DNA of 55,922 bases from Phycisphaerales bacterium (GCA_030748805.1 JASMLG010000032.1:1-55922); one strand, 5' to 3'. Positions 18,923-29,163 are shown, counted from the stretch's first letter. Numbers and translations: made by a program. The notes: a model not told the origin generated them from the sequence alone.

Positions 18923-19579
18923 ATGATGAATCTTAAATCAACTAAATTAATAGGACTTATTTTACTTACTGCAGTTGGATGTGGACAACCCAGCAACACC
19001 AAGTTGCTTGAACGTGGCAGTTATGCAATGTATCAAGGAAGGTGGTCTGATGCGGCTGAGAATTATGAACAAGCCATAAAGCAACACCCTGGTGACTGGG
19101 AAGCTCAATACAATCTGGGGCGGTGCTTGTTGGAATTGGGGGATCCAAAAAGAGCATCTCAATCCCTAGCAGTTGCAGAGTCACTGCGCCCATATAACAA
19201 TGAAATTGCAGACACTTATGCTGAGTCGTTGATTGTCTCTGGAGATCGAAACAAACTTTATACTTTCTTGCAATCTCGCGCACAAAAACTTCAAACAACT
19301 CGTTCGTGGATACGGTTTGCTGAATATGCTATGGATATAGACGACCCAGACTCAGCAACAAATGCCATTAACACCGCCATTGTAATTAGCGAGAAAACAT
19401 CAGCAGAACCCTACATAATTGCAGCAACATTTGCAGAGCGATTTGGAGATGATTCGCTCGCGGTAAAACGATGGAGCGAGGCATGGCTGATTGACCCCAA
19501 CAATCAAACCATCTCTGATGCTCTAAGAGCACATGGGATTGTTCCAGGACCTACTATGACGGGTGCTGTTGAGGATTAG
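18923..19579 (+). CDS. TPR lipoprotein
   Basis: A 218-residue envelope lipoprotein (signal LIGLILLTAVGC, lipobox AVGC) with tetratricopeptide repeats: GRWSDAAENYEQAIKQHPGDW, AQYNLGRCLLELGDPKRAS and further degenerate copies. Such proteins scaffold envelope complexes. Start 18923 is chosen for the signal peptide; two adjacent ATGs are possible. It is divergent from the LigD-like gene, and its stop abuts that of convergent metG without spacer. Confidence 0.8.
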   Translation: MMNLKSTKLIGLILLTAVGCGQPSNTKLLERGSYAMYQGRWSDAAENYEQAIKQHPGDWEAQYNLGRCLLELGDPKRASQSLAVAESLRPYNNEIADTYAESLIVSGDRNKLYTFLQSRAQKLQTTRSWIRFAEYAMDIDDPDSATNAINTAIVISEKTSAEPYIIAATFAERFGDDSLAVKRWSEAWLIDPNNQTISDALRAHGIVPGPTMTGAVED

Positions 19580-21148
19580 TTATTTGTCAACCCTTGGGAA
19601 GAGTGCAACTTTTTTAATTTTTGTTCCACTTTTTGTCCTACCCCAAGTTGTGGTTTCTTGCAGGGTTTTACTGTCTAATTCTACCCCAACCGCTTCGTGA
19701 AATTCTTTCATTTTATCTGGCAAGCACGAAGATAGAAGGTGAGAGGAAATTCGCAAGACCTCCAGACACTGATACAAAATTGCTCCTAGTTCGTCGCGCC
19801 TAGTGTCATCTTTGGCAAGTTTAAAGGGGGTTGTTTCGTTAATAAACAAATCAACATCTCTAATCAACCCCATAGAAAATTCGATCGACTTATCAATCAG
19901 AAAATCCTCCATTGCTTCTATTGAATTAGACACACATTCACTACATTTTTGGGGCCAATCAACTTCTCCTACTTCGATGCGCGATTCGTCTCTAATTTCA
20001 GGTGGAACAATGCCATCAAAATATTTTTCAATCATCGCAGTCACTCTACTTGTACAATTTCCAACTGTGTTTACAAGATGGGCGTTGTAAATATCGTGAA
20101 ATCTTTCTGAAGAAAAATCTGAGTCAGTTGCGCCAAGCGGCCCCTGTGTTAAAAGAAAATATCTCCAAGCATCCATTCCATACTTATCAACATAAAAATC
20201 GATTGTTTCAAGGTCTATAAAGTTCCCAAATGATTTTGACATCTTGCGACCTTCGCTAATCCAGAAACTGTGAGCATAAACACAATCAGGTAACGGCAAT
20301 TCCAATGCCATCAAAACCGCGGGCCAAACGACAGCATGAAACCAGAGGATTTCTTTTGCCATAATGTGGAACGTAGCTGGCCAGTATTTCGACCGTATCT
20401 CGTATTCATCACCCGCGATGTCACCAAGACCAAGAGCAGTAATGTAATTGAAGAGCGCGTCAATCCATACATAAATCACATGTTCGGGATCATCTGGCAT
20501 TGGAATACCCCACGAAAAGTTGGTTCTGCTTATAGGAACATCCTGCAAGCCCTCGCGAAGTCGACCAAGAACCTCGTTAAACCGTCCGGGTGGACGTACA
20601 AAGGATGAATTTTCATCAAAAAACTGTTGAAGACGCTCTTGATACGCACTTAGTTTGAAGTAATAGTTCTTTTCAGTCGCACGAACAAGTTGGTTCCCGC
20701 TAATTGGTGACTTGTAATCAAGTTCCCTGGCTCGGGTTTCGGTGTAGTACTCCTCTTGACCTTGATCATACCACCCCTCAAATTCACCAAGATATACATC
20801 CCCGCTCTTTAGCAGTTTAGATACAAGTGCTTGTACCTGTGATTCGTGTTTTGGATCTGTGGTACGAATAAATTCGTCATTTGTAAGTCCAAAAGTCCCC
20901 ATTATCGACTGAAATTCAGCCGCATTCTGATCGGCAAGTTCTTGTGGTGAAATCCCCTGTTTAACTGCTGACTGTTCCACTTTGGCGCCATGCTCATCCG
21001 TTCCAGTAAGGAAGAACACGTCGTGCCCAATTTGCCTCATAAACCTAGAATAAACATCACACAAGGTTGTTGTGTACACATGACCGATATGTGGTCTATC
21101 ATTAACATAGTAAATTGGCGTTGTTACGTATCTTGTCGTTTTTGACAT
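19580..21148 (-). CDS. metG: Methionyl-tRNA synthetase
   Basis: Charges tRNA-Met for translation. The class I motifs HIGH (20-23) and KMSKS (about 300) are present. The 522-residue protein is the short form without a C-terminal dimerisation domain, and the connective region lacks the zinc-binding cysteines (the sequence reads DQGQEEYYTETRARELD), so it is the zinc-free type. Start 21148 (MSKTTRYVTTPIYYVND) is preferred over 21202: a TATATT element ends 7 nt before it. The downstream stop abuts the stop of the TPR lipoprotein. Confidence 0.96.
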   Translation of the reverse strand: MSKTTRYVTTPIYYVNDRPHIGHVYTTTLCDVYSRFMRQIGHDVFFLTGTDEHGAKVEQSAVKQGISPQELADQNAAEFQSIMGTFGLTNDEFIRTTDPKHESQVQALVSKLLKSGDVYLGEFEGWYDQGQEEYYTETRARELDYKSPISGNQLVRATEKNYYFKLSAYQERLQQFFDENSSFVRPPGRFNEVLGRLREGLQDVPISRTNFSWGIPMPDDPEHVIYVWIDALFNYITALGLGDIAGDEYEIRSKYWPATFHIMAKEILWFHAVVWPAVLMALELPLPDCVYAHSFWISEGRKMSKSFGNFIDLETIDFYVDKYGMDAWRYFLLTQGPLGATDSDFSSERFHDIYNAHLVNTVGNCTSRVTAMIEKYFDGIVPPEIRDESRIEVGEVDWPQKCSECVSNSIEAMEDFLIDKSIEFSMGLIRDVDLFINETTPFKLAKDDTRRDELGAILYQCLEVLRISSHLLSSCLPDKMKEFHEAVGVELDSKTLQETTTWGRTKSGTKIKKVALFPRVDK

Positions 21149-21155
21149 AAAGCGT

Positions 21156-21161
21156 AATATA
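21156..21161 (-). promoter_or_regulatory. metG -10 element, leaderless geometry
   Basis: TATATT on the minus strand, 7 nt before the metG ATG; no Shine-Dalgarno. It lies in the 43-bp gap shared with the divergent secreted-protein gene. Confidence 0.45.
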
Positions 21162-21191
21162 AGTAGGATGACGCCACAGAGGAACCTTGAA

Positions 21192-22751
21192 ATGCACCGC
21201 AATCTCTATCAAGTCTCATTTATTTTAATTCTAGCCGCATCTGCTGCGGGTCAAGACGCTCTTGGGCGAGGAGATGCTCTTGACAGCAGTACTTCTTCTC
21301 TTGGGAGAGAAAATTTACCCTCTGGTGTTCGTAATAACGAAATCAGGGGGTACAACGTAATGTATGGGAACGGCTTTAACAGCGCAATCGGACGATCAAA
21401 TAGTGCTGAAATGAATATCCTTGCAACTGCTGCAAACAAGGGCAGCAAGGCATATCTTGATGCTATCAACAACAGCCCTTGGTATTGGAACAACTGGGAC
21501 AAACAATCCACACAGTTTTTGATTCAGGGTGATACCAGTTACTTCAATCCAAGGTTTATAGATAACTGGTCTTCAGCACCACAACTAATGGAATCGGGTA
21601 GGAAAATTCGAACATACTCACACGATTGGACTGAAGAGGGTGCTAAAAAATACGCAGATGAAGGTGATTCGCCATACCCAGATCAATGGTCAAATAGACA
21701 GGTTGATCAATATCAACTGGGGCAAGCGCTTGGAAGTGGTTATCAAACACCATCTGTCGACACTTCGCCCCTTCAAGTTGGAATATACCAATCAGAAAAA
21801 GGAACTGGATACCTAGCCGCATCACCACTTATTGGTGTTGCTCTTGAAACCAGTTCACACCCAACAACGGCTATAGGTTTATCTGCCTGGGACGCTGCTC
21901 GTGCTAGTGAAGATGCTAGGGATGGCATTGCGCCTAGTACACTTGTAAATGCGTGGCGCACTGAAGAAAACCGGCTTGACTTGTCTTCTAGCGAAAACAG
22001 GGTTTCCATTCCAGACCAGTACACAGACATACTTCAGACAATTGCCAACCGAGCAGAAGAAGAAGTTAAAGAGAGCAAATTCCTGTCCAACATAAACTTG
22101 CTTAATGACCGGTATTCCGAGTTACAAGACAAACTTTTGGGAATTCGAGATGAAGAAGAAATCGTGTACGAAACTGGGGAAACAGAAGATGACGCTATCG
22201 ATGAAATTGCTGGGGCTCTTCGACATGGAGAAACAATTAGTCAACTTTCAAGCAAATATCAAACAAGGTTCGACGAACTTGTGCAACTTGGAGAAGATGA
22301 ACTTGAAAAAGGTGCCTTTTTCTTGGCTGGTCAACGATTCGATCAAGCGCTTCGCCTAATTCCTGGACAACCTCTGGCAACTGCTGGGCTTGGTCACTCT
22401 AACATTGGTGCGGGGCTTTACCTTTCAGCGGGTCATGTTTTGCAATCACTGCTATCTTTCCAGCCCGAAATGATTGATGTGGTGTACGAACCACAGTTAC
22501 TTCCACCTAAAATTGATTTGGTTCGCGCTGGAGTTGCAATTCAAAGCCGTCTTGATGAAAAGAAAGATGGTGGTACATATGCGTTTTTACTTGCATACAT
22601 AGGTCACCAACTAGACGACATTGACATGATTCGCAAGGGATTAAGTGTTCTTGAGAAAAGAACTGATGAAAACGATACACTTGTTCCTTTGTTGAAATTA
22701 ATCTGGCTAGATAAAATTAACGACGAACAGCAAGAGTTGCCAGTCGAGTAA
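21192..22751 (+). CDS. Secreted TPR-like protein, unknown function
   Basis: A 519-residue exported protein (signal MHRNLYQVSFILILAASAAG). The first half is rich in Asn, Trp and Tyr (NNSPWYWNNWDKQS, GDTSYFNPRF) and looks like an irregular surface or matrix region. From about residue 370 it turns helical with TPR-like repeats (DELEKGAFFLAGQRFDQAL, ATAGLGHSNIGAGLYLSA). Start 21192 follows GAGGA with 9-nt spacing; the ATG at 21168 has no ribosome site. Its 3' end overlaps convergent psd by 35 bp. No family recognised. Confidence 0.65.
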   Translation: MHRNLYQVSFILILAASAAGQDALGRGDALDSSTSSLGRENLPSGVRNNEIRGYNVMYGNGFNSAIGRSNSAEMNILATAANKGSKAYLDAINNSPWYWNNWDKQSTQFLIQGDTSYFNPRFIDNWSSAPQLMESGRKIRTYSHDWTEEGAKKYADEGDSPYPDQWSNRQVDQYQLGQALGSGYQTPSVDTSPLQVGIYQSEKGTGYLAASPLIGVALETSSHPTTAIGLSAWDAARASEDARDGIAPSTLVNAWRTEENRLDLSSSENRVSIPDQYTDILQTIANRAEEEVKESKFLSNINLLNDRYSELQDKLLGIRDEEEIVYETGETEDDAIDEIAGALRHGETISQLSSKYQTRFDELVQLGEDELEKGAFFLAGQRFDQALRLIPGQPLATAGLGHSNIGAGLYLSAGHVLQSLLSFQPEMIDVVYEPQLLPPKIDLVRAGVAIQSRLDEKKDGGTYAFLLAYIGHQLDDIDMIRKGLSVLEKRTDENDTLVPLLKLIWLDKINDEQQELPVE

Positions 22752-23376
22752 TGCCTGCTCGGACCTTGTCACCTTTGGAAACATGAATAGTCACGTCATT
22801 GGGTCTTGGTAGTATAAGTTCTGTTGTTGAGCCAAACTTAATCATTCCAAAACGTTGCCCCTGAACAAAAGATTCGCCTTCTTGGATTGGACAAACAATG
22901 TTTCGAGCGATTTTTCCAGAAACCTGCCTGATACCCATCGTTTCACCGCTTACATCAAATATTAATTGATTCGATTCGTTTACTTTTGCTGATTCCTCAG
23001 TTCTGGCATCCAAAAATTTGCCCTTTCTGTAAATTGCTTTTGACAGTGTGCAATCACAGGGCGCTCGGTTTATGTGCACATTCAAAACGCTGAGAAAAAT
23101 TCTTATAATTACTGCTGGTCCGACAGTGGCTTCGTGTTCGTCGACTTGTTCGATTGCTGATACAACTCCATCTGCCGGACTGAGCATCATTCCAACTTGT
23201 AGGTGGGTTGGTATTTTTCTCCATGGGTCTCTAAAGAAAGATACAAGTGCCAACCAAAGTGCAAATAGCAAACCAAGGGTGACCCACCAATTAAACCAAA
23301 CTGCAAAGAAGGATGGAATTGCCAGCAAAACTGTGATGGTTACCCACTGTTGCCACCCATAGCGAGTTAATAACAA
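22717..23376 (-). CDS. psd: Phosphatidylserine decarboxylase proenzyme, short form
   Basis: Makes phosphatidylethanolamine at the inner membrane. The 219-residue archaeal/short type has two N-terminal membrane segments (about 10-50), the conserved LSVLNVHINRAP and the self-cleavage site KFGSTTEL, where Ser183 would become the pyruvoyl group. The start codon is TTG at 23374-23376, seven bases after the stop of the HTH gene, so coupling is likely. Its end overlaps the convergent secreted-protein gene by 35 bp. Confidence 0.9.
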   Translation of the reverse strand: MLLTRYGWQQWVTITVLLAIPSFFAVWFNWWVTLGLLFALWLALVSFFRDPWRKIPTHLQVGMMLSPADGVVSAIEQVDEHEATVGPAVIIRIFLSVLNVHINRAPCDCTLSKAIYRKGKFLDARTEESAKVNESNQLIFDVSGETMGIRQVSGKIARNIVCPIQEGESFVQGQRFGMIKFGSTTELILPRPNDVTIHVSKGDKVRAGITRLATLAVRR

Positions 23377-23382
23377 AAGGTA

Positions 23383-24360
23383 TTACTCGCTTGCTTTGCC
23401 AATAAACATGCCAACTAAAGCGGCAATAATAGCAAAAGCGGCGATTCCACCAACCCAAACCATAAGATTGCCGGTAACCATCGTAGCCAATTTTGGTGCA
23501 ACGCCCATAATGTTGGTAACAAGCATAACGCTAATAGCAATCATTGCCACCATTGCGCCAAGCAACAAACCAATACTGGTGCCAGACCATTTTCCGTCAT
23601 ATTCTTGTGCAATTGCAGCTACTGGTAGCCCAATCGGTGAGTCCTCTTCTACTGCCCGAGTACCTGTTGATTGGTCAGGATCTGCAGATTCAAAAAGACC
23701 TGAAGCATTCGCACCAAACTCACCACTGTCTCCGCCTTCCCAAACCTCATCTAGTAATTCTGCACCAAGAGAAGTGTCATCTGACTCTCTCGTTAAATCG
23801 AGTAATCCGCTTCCGCTACCTACTGATTCTAGGGAAAGTTCTTCATCAACAGCATCGGCAACTCTTGTTTCAGCATTGTCATCGTCTTCACCGCCCTCAA
23901 AAGAAGCATGAATACCGCTTCCTTCACTACTATCACTAAGGTCAAGACCTGAACCACTTCCACTGTCTCCTAAATCAAAACCAAACCCGCTTCCTCCAAG
24001 ATCCAAGCCCGAAGCGCTTCCTCCAATACCAAGGCCGGTGCCGCTATCGCTCATTCCATATCCACTACTAGCGCCTGGAGTAGGAATGTCTTCGGTTGGT
24101 TCAGTTCCTGGAGTTGTTGATGAATCAGAAAGTCCAATATTCATCGCAGATCCGCTTCCAGATAAGTCCATGTCTAAATCGAAATCACCTTGTTGTTCTG
24201 GTTCGCCTGCAAGTAAGTCGATCTGCTGTCTCTTGAACATCACTTGTTCGCCGTCTCGCATTTCTTCTAGTTGACCCGATTTTGCCATTTCGCGAACTTC
24301 ATCTTCGGTTTTGCCAAGACGTTCGCATGCTTCAGTAAGAGTGTAAAACAATTTTGCCAT
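23383..24360 (-). CDS. Membrane-anchored HTH protein with low-complexity linker
   Basis: A 325-residue protein. The N-terminal 50 residues form an excisionase/MerR-like winged helix (FYTLTEACERLGKTEDEVREMAKSG). A long Gly-Ser-Asp-rich linker follows (for example GLGIGGSASGLDLGG and repeated SGSGLDL). Two membrane helices close it (about 255-280 and 300-320). It may be a membrane-tethered DNA- or protein-binding regulator; such proteins occur in Phycisphaerae, but their role is unknown. Start 24360 follows GGAG with 8-nt spacing. It directly precedes psd. Confidence 0.6.
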   Translation of the reverse strand: MAKLFYTLTEACERLGKTEDEVREMAKSGQLEEMRDGEQVMFKRQQIDLLAGEPEQQGDFDLDMDLSGSGSAMNIGLSDSSTTPGTEPTEDIPTPGASSGYGMSDSGTGLGIGGSASGLDLGGSGFGFDLGDSGSGSGLDLSDSSEGSGIHASFEGGEDDDNAETRVADAVDEELSLESVGSGSGLLDLTRESDDTSLGAELLDEVWEGGDSGEFGANASGLFESADPDQSTGTRAVEEDSPIGLPVAAIAQEYDGKWSGTSIGLLLGAMVAMIAISVMLVTNIMGVAPKLATMVTGNLMVWVGGIAAFAIIAALVGMFIGKASE

Positions 24361-24515
24361 GAATTCTTCTCCAATTGGAACGCGTAATTCTACGTCAACC
24401 AAGCATTAAAGGCAACGGCTGAACTAGCGTGCTGGGGGGACATCCATCAAAATAATCGTGACTTTAGTTTAATGGGTGTCACTATTGTGGGTGTTGGATG
24501 TGTTTGCGGTGGGTT

Positions 24516-27500
24516 TTACCCCCAGTTGCCTACAACCTCCAATAAATCAACCACATCGACGAGTCCATCGCCATTTAGGTCTTCTGGACATGAAATACAG
24601 GAGCCCCAAGCATCCATAATGGCAAGAATATCGGTTACGTTGACTATTCCATCGCCATTTACGTCACCGGGAACCACTGGGTCACCACAATCGTTCGATG
24701 CAGAAAGGTCGTTTTCTTCAAAGCCCTGCGGTGTGCCGCCACCAGCCGAAAGACCAACAATGTTGTCGTTGGAATCAATGCCAAGCCAACTTTGGCGAAC
24801 AACGCCATCGAAGAACAGTTCGCACTGGAAGGTGTTGCTACCGGTGTTTGAATACTCAGGGACATTATTGAAAGTAACTACAACACGGTCGCTAAGTTCT
24901 GCATACCGAATCGTTCCGCCATTAGCGGGATTTAAATCATCCCACAGCATTGAAATACCCGTTATTTCAAAATGCTCACCTATTGATTCGGTGTAATCCG
25001 TTGAACCGCTTCCAAACGTCACTCGACCGTTACTGCAAATATAGAGTGTAGTGTAGGAACTGCCATACAGAAGCACTGGTTGTGGTGTGCTTCTCGATTC
25101 ATAATCATCATCACTAAGCGAGACCGTTGAGCCGCCGTTTGGATCAGAAGGCAACGAAGTAATCACTTCTGCGCACGCACGGTATTGGTCTACGTTGTCG
25201 TATGGAGTATACGTTACTGACAAGCCATCCAAATCAAAACCGCTATCTTGTTCTGTGAAGAATGAAGGCACATCAGCAGTCACAAAGGTATAACAAATAC
25301 CGTTGTTGTCATCCACAACTGTGTTTCCTGCACTATCTGATGCGTGCACTTCAAATCGATATGCCGTGTTGTCATCAAGCCCAGTAAGTTGAACCTCATG
25401 CGAAGTCCCCATTTGATTACTGTTTGCTTCGCTATCAAGGTTTGAACACGATTCACCGAAATATACACGTATAGATGTGTCTTCGTTCGTTGTTATGGAG
25501 ACAGTTGCCTCGTGAGTTAGAACTTCTGAGACAGTAATGTTTTCTATCGTTGGAGTTGAACAGTCAACGCCAGCGGTGTCTGTTTTGACCACATTCGAGC
25601 CACCTTGTCCATCGTCTGCATCGATGTACGTTACGGTCAACGTATCGCCTTCTTGCGCAACAATATCCGTTCCGATGATGATGGATTCAGCAAACGAAGA
25701 GGTTGCTTCGCCTGTCTCGGTAAGCACGACATCAACTGTGTCACCAGAAGTTGAAGAGACCGTAACGGTTGTTATGTCAATCACACCGTCGTCGGTGTTC
25801 AAATCGCAATCCACAACTTGCAAGCCAATCGTTGCGCCACAGGCGTAACTCGATCGGTCAAACGACGTCATGCCACTTGATGAGCATTGAATCAGCATTG
25901 GTGATGCCATCAACCCAAACGTTTGTGGTCCTTGGGCAATGTTGTACCCAGTTATGACGATTCGATAGACACCCGGTTGGCCCGCATCGATTTGAACCTG
26001 TTCTATGTTATTGAGATGGTCTGGCTGTGTGCGTACCGCCGGATTCCCTGGATTGTTGGGGTCAATTGTCCAAGGATAGTGAGTAGTTCCGTTTGGATCA
26101 ATCACTGCAATATCAATGTCGTTGACCAAACTCGGAATAACCAGTGGGGTTGCTGGAACGTCATCCCAAGCGATAGTAGCTTTGATTGTCCCCGTTTGCT
26201 CGGCAAAAATCATCATCTCTACTGTTTCGCCTTGGGTGATTTCAAGTTCAGCGTGATTCCCAGCACGTATGTGATCAATTGCATTGACAACACGAACGCT
26301 ACCATATCCATACTGACAATCAGGTCCAGCATTGAATTTGTCTTCTGCAGTATGAGCAAAAAGCGCCTTGAGGGTTGAGTTCATTGGATCTGCTTCGTCT
26401 GGATAAAGGTTTCTCCAGTCCTCCATGATTAGGGCTGACAACCCCGTAACAGTTGGACAGGCCATAGACGTTCCACACATGTTTGTGTAACCACCGCTAG
26501 ATGAACAACTTGTAACTCCACCATCATCATTGCCTTGGCAACCGGGAGCTGAAATATCTGGCTTGATTCGACCGTCGTCTGTTGGACCCCAACTTGAAAA
26601 ATATGTCATCGACTCATCTTCCGAGTTAAACGCTCCAACTGTAATGTGATTCTTTGCACACGCAGGTGGTGCTGTTGTGTTGTAATTTGAACCACAGTTG
26701 CTGGTTTGTCGCTCGTTCCCATTTGCCCAAATAATTCTAATGTCTCCGCCCAAGTCACCGCGAACTACACTGTCTATCAAGTTACTGGTGATTCCATAAT
26801 CTCCGGTCCATTCACATGGAAAACCATTTGATGCTGTATTAGTCCCAATAGAATTGTTCGCAAGAACTGCACCATAAGTATTGATGGCTTGCCCATAATC
26901 ATCTGCTAGATCACCGGGGTCTGAATATAAGAACCCTTCATGTAAACCACCCTCTTGCTCAAAACCATAACTTTCAATCGTCACGGCTGGAGCCATTCCT
27001 CGGTATTGACCACCGCTTCCACTACCATCACCGCCGATTGTTCCCGCCACATGGGTTGCGTGGTTTGACTGACCAGAACTATCTCTAGTGTGGTGACGAC
27101 CACCAAAATCAGTATGTCCCGAGTAACCGTATCCGCCATCGTAAACCATTACGACAACTCCATCGCCATCTAGGTCATAAGGTGGTGATTGAGCAGTGTC
27201 TGCTTGAGTTACAACTCGGTTTGAATTGTTTAGTTCAGTAAATTTTGGAAGAGCTGGTTCAACATACAAAACACGGTCGTCTACAATCAGGTTGTCAATC
27301 TCTGAATATGGAAGTTCAACGACAATCGTGTTGTTAACTTCGATGGTTGATCGTATCTTCCCACCATAAATATGGGTCAAATCTTCGCTGCAAAGTTGTA
27401 TATTTGCATCTTCGTGAAGCATAACGTAAAGCGCAACTATAGGATTCTCCTCAGAAGATGCTTTTGGCATAGTCCAAGTTGGGACCCCTCCATCAGAAAG

Positions 27501-27863
27501 GAAACGGTGAAGTTTCCAGTTGGGTTCTAGTGGGCGGATTTCACGAATATCAGATATGCCCAAAACACTAAGCGGTTCTATGGCTTGTGGATCTATGCGA
27601 GTTATATAAGTCGCACCTCCTAATGAGCGCTGGAGCCACAGCCCTGAGTTTTGAAGTTTGTCCTTAGTAGATTCAATAACTGGCGCGCCAAATCTAACTA
27701 GAACGTGTGTTGTACTGCCTCCAACAGCTCTAATTTGAGCTAACTCGGTAGCAACTACACCCTTGTTCATGTCTTTAAACGGAACTGTTTCAGATTGAAA
27801 GTGGTACGCGTTTGGGTGATAAGCACTAAATGATATTGTTGCAATTATGATTGGTAGATTCAT
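24516..27863 (-). CDS. Secreted subtilisin-like protease with dockerin-like tail
   Basis: A 1115-residue S8 peptidase. Order: signal peptide; propeptide-like region to about 210; catalytic domain with Asp242 (VYDGGYG), His268 (HATHVAGT, Ala in place of the usual Gly) and Ser466 (GTSMACP); a P-domain-like and fibronectin-like beta region; and at the C-terminus two dockerin-type EF-hands (DVNGDGIVNVTDILAIMDAW, DLNGDGLVDVVDLLEVVGNW). The triad is complete. The tail matches that of the sugar dehydrogenase at 53.1 kb. A strong AAGGAGG defines the start; the TTG or ATG further upstream is not supported. Confidence 0.92.
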   Translation of the reverse strand: MNLPIIIATISFSAYHPNAYHFQSETVPFKDMNKGVVATELAQIRAVGGSTTHVLVRFGAPVIESTKDKLQNSGLWLQRSLGGATYITRIDPQAIEPLSVLGISDIREIRPLEPNWKLHRFLSDGGVPTWTMPKASSEENPIVALYVMLHEDANIQLCSEDLTHIYGGKIRSTIEVNNTIVVELPYSEIDNLIVDDRVLYVEPALPKFTELNNSNRVVTQADTAQSPPYDLDGDGVVVMVYDGGYGYSGHTDFGGRHHTRDSSGQSNHATHVAGTIGGDGSGSGGQYRGMAPAVTIESYGFEQEGGLHEGFLYSDPGDLADDYGQAINTYGAVLANNSIGTNTASNGFPCEWTGDYGITSNLIDSVVRGDLGGDIRIIWANGNERQTSNCGSNYNTTAPPACAKNHITVGAFNSEDESMTYFSSWGPTDDGRIKPDISAPGCQGNDDGGVTSCSSSGGYTNMCGTSMACPTVTGLSALIMEDWRNLYPDEADPMNSTLKALFAHTAEDKFNAGPDCQYGYGSVRVVNAIDHIRAGNHAELEITQGETVEMMIFAEQTGTIKATIAWDDVPATPLVIPSLVNDIDIAVIDPNGTTHYPWTIDPNNPGNPAVRTQPDHLNNIEQVQIDAGQPGVYRIVITGYNIAQGPQTFGLMASPMLIQCSSSGMTSFDRSSYACGATIGLQVVDCDLNTDDGVIDITTVTVSSTSGDTVDVVLTETGEATSSFAESIIIGTDIVAQEGDTLTVTYIDADDGQGGSNVVKTDTAGVDCSTPTIENITVSEVLTHEATVSITTNEDTSIRVYFGESCSNLDSEANSNQMGTSHEVQLTGLDDNTAYRFEVHASDSAGNTVVDDNNGICYTFVTADVPSFFTEQDSGFDLDGLSVTYTPYDNVDQYRACAEVITSLPSDPNGGSTVSLSDDDYESRSTPQPVLLYGSSYTTLYICSNGRVTFGSGSTDYTESIGEHFEITGISMLWDDLNPANGGTIRYAELSDRVVVTFNNVPEYSNTGSNTFQCELFFDGVVRQSWLGIDSNDNIVGLSAGGGTPQGFEENDLSASNDCGDPVVPGDVNGDGIVNVTDILAIMDAWGSCISCPEDLNGDGLVDVVDLLEVVGNWG

Positions 27864-28033
27864 TTCCACCTCCTTAAGTCCCAAATATACACCAAAAACC
27901 ACAATATCACCAATAAAAAACTATTGAACGCCTATTAATGGTTTTCTGGGCGACTGTCACTCTGGCTTACAAACGTGTATTTGATTATATAATCAGAATG
28001 TGGAGGGGTTACTTGTAAAATAATTGTGGTTTT

Positions 28034-28132
28034 ATGAAAGATGGTGACGATGGATATATGTTGGGCAGCGAGCGTCGCTACCCGTACATAACAGAACGTT
28101 TCAGGGAAGAAACCAAATGGTCAGTCATTTAA
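28034..28132 (+). CDS. Possible 32-codon upstream ORF overlapping fliA
   Basis: ATG at 28034 opens a frame of 32 codons (MKDGDDGYMLGSERRYPYIT...) ending inside the sigma-factor gene, with a 16-nt overlap. It has no clear ribosome site, but its end would deliver ribosomes to the sigma start. It may be a leader peptide or chance; no homologue recognised. Confidence 0.25.
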   Translation: MKDGDDGYMLGSERRYPYITERFREETKWSVI

Positions 28133-28932
28133 TAGCGGATGGCGGCGATTTTTCGTCGCCCCATGGAAAAGAAGAAAGTATTAAGGAATTAATGCTCCAC
28201 TACAAACAAACGGGGTGTAAAAAAGCGAAAGATGAATTAATCATCTACTACATGGAAACCTATGTGGTTAAGGCTGCAAGGCGGATTGCATCAAATTTGC
28301 CGAGTTGTATAGACCCTGAAGATCTACAGCAAGCCGCGTTTTTTGCGCTTAATGATTATATTGACAAGTTTGATCCCTCTCTAGGTTATAAGTTTGAAAG
28401 TTGCGCTCGACTTAGAATTGACGGTTCCATGTTGGATCACCTTCGAAAAGTTGACCCTGCATCTCGTTTGGCTAGATCACGATCTAAAATGATTGCACTT
28501 GGAATTAGTGACTTTAAAAAACAATTCGGTCGCACGCCAACTGATGAAGAATTGCAACTCCTTCTAAACCTAAACGAAAAAGAGTTTGCTGCTGCAATGC
28601 GAGACGTACATGTTCCAAACACTATTTCATTCCATCCCAGTGAGGATGACGACGAAACAGAAACCGTTTCTGCCATTTATATTGAAGTAAAAAACAATGG
28701 TTTTACACAAGTAGATCGTCTTGATCTTCACAGGTGGCTATACAAAAATCTTAAACACTACGATTTGCTTATTGTTACTCTAACGTACGCAGAAAATCTT
28801 ACGATGCTTGAAATTGGTAATGTTCTTGGTTTCAGCGAGTCGAGAATCAGCCAACGGCTAAAGCATATTCATGCGGTCCTAAAACAGCGGCTTGTCGACC
28901 ATCCCGAAGTAACGTTGCTTATGGCTGGTTGA
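28117..28932 (+). CDS. fliA: RNA polymerase sigma factor, FliA (sigma-28) type
   Basis: Alternative sigma factor of 271 residues, of the size and layout of FliA/WhiG. Region 2 reads IDPEDLQQAAFFALNDYIDKFDP and YKFESCARLRIDGSMLDHLRK; region 3 DFKKQFGRTPTDEEL; region 4 NLTMLEIGNVLGFSESRISQRL. In flagellated bacteria FliA directs late flagellar genes and is held by FlgM, which is encoded at 33.9 kb here. No other flagellar gene is in the window, so the exact regulon is unknown. A GGGAAG motif precedes the start. The 3' end overlaps a convergent small gene by 14 bp. Confidence 0.85.
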   Translation: MVSHLIADGGDFSSPHGKEESIKELMLHYKQTGCKKAKDELIIYYMETYVVKAARRIASNLPSCIDPEDLQQAAFFALNDYIDKFDPSLGYKFESCARLRIDGSMLDHLRKVDPASRLARSRSKMIALGISDFKKQFGRTPTDEELQLLLNLNEKEFAAAMRDVHVPNTISFHPSEDDDETETVSAIYIEVKNNGFTQVDRLDLHRWLYKNLKHYDLLIVTLTYAENLTMLEIGNVLGFSESRISQRLKHIHAVLKQRLVDHPEVTLLMAG

Positions 28933-29161
28933 GGAGCGGTACGACAAGTTGAACAAAAATTCCCAAAACGGCTGCAATCCCAACGATTCCAAAGACGATT
29001 TGGATTGTCATTACAACTACAGATCTCCAGTAGTTTGAATAGTTTGTTTCACGAATTGATCTATAAATAATAGAAATGCCCAATGACATGGGAATTATCA
29101 ACAGGTACCACCACTGCTGCATTAGATTCATTGGCTCAAGAAATGGAATCCAAGCTAGCAT
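28919..29161 (-). CDS. Small membrane protein, two predicted helices
   Basis: An 80-residue hydrophobic protein with membrane segments at about 15-33 (WWYLLIIPMSLGISIIY) and 47-75 (VVVMTIQIVFGIVGIAAVLGIF). It starts 2 nt after the stop of the next membrane gene upstream on the same strand, so it is its partner. No family recognised. Confidence 0.6.
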   Translation of the reverse strand: MLAWIPFLEPMNLMQQWWYLLIIPMSLGISIIYRSIRETNYSNYWRSVVVMTIQIVFGIVGIAAVLGIFVQLVVPLLNQP

Positions 29162-29163
29162 CG

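Noticed and set aside
23396..24274. Several plus-strand frames opposite the HTH/linker gene
   Set aside because: Pro/Ser-rich shadows of the Gly/Ser/Asp linker codons.
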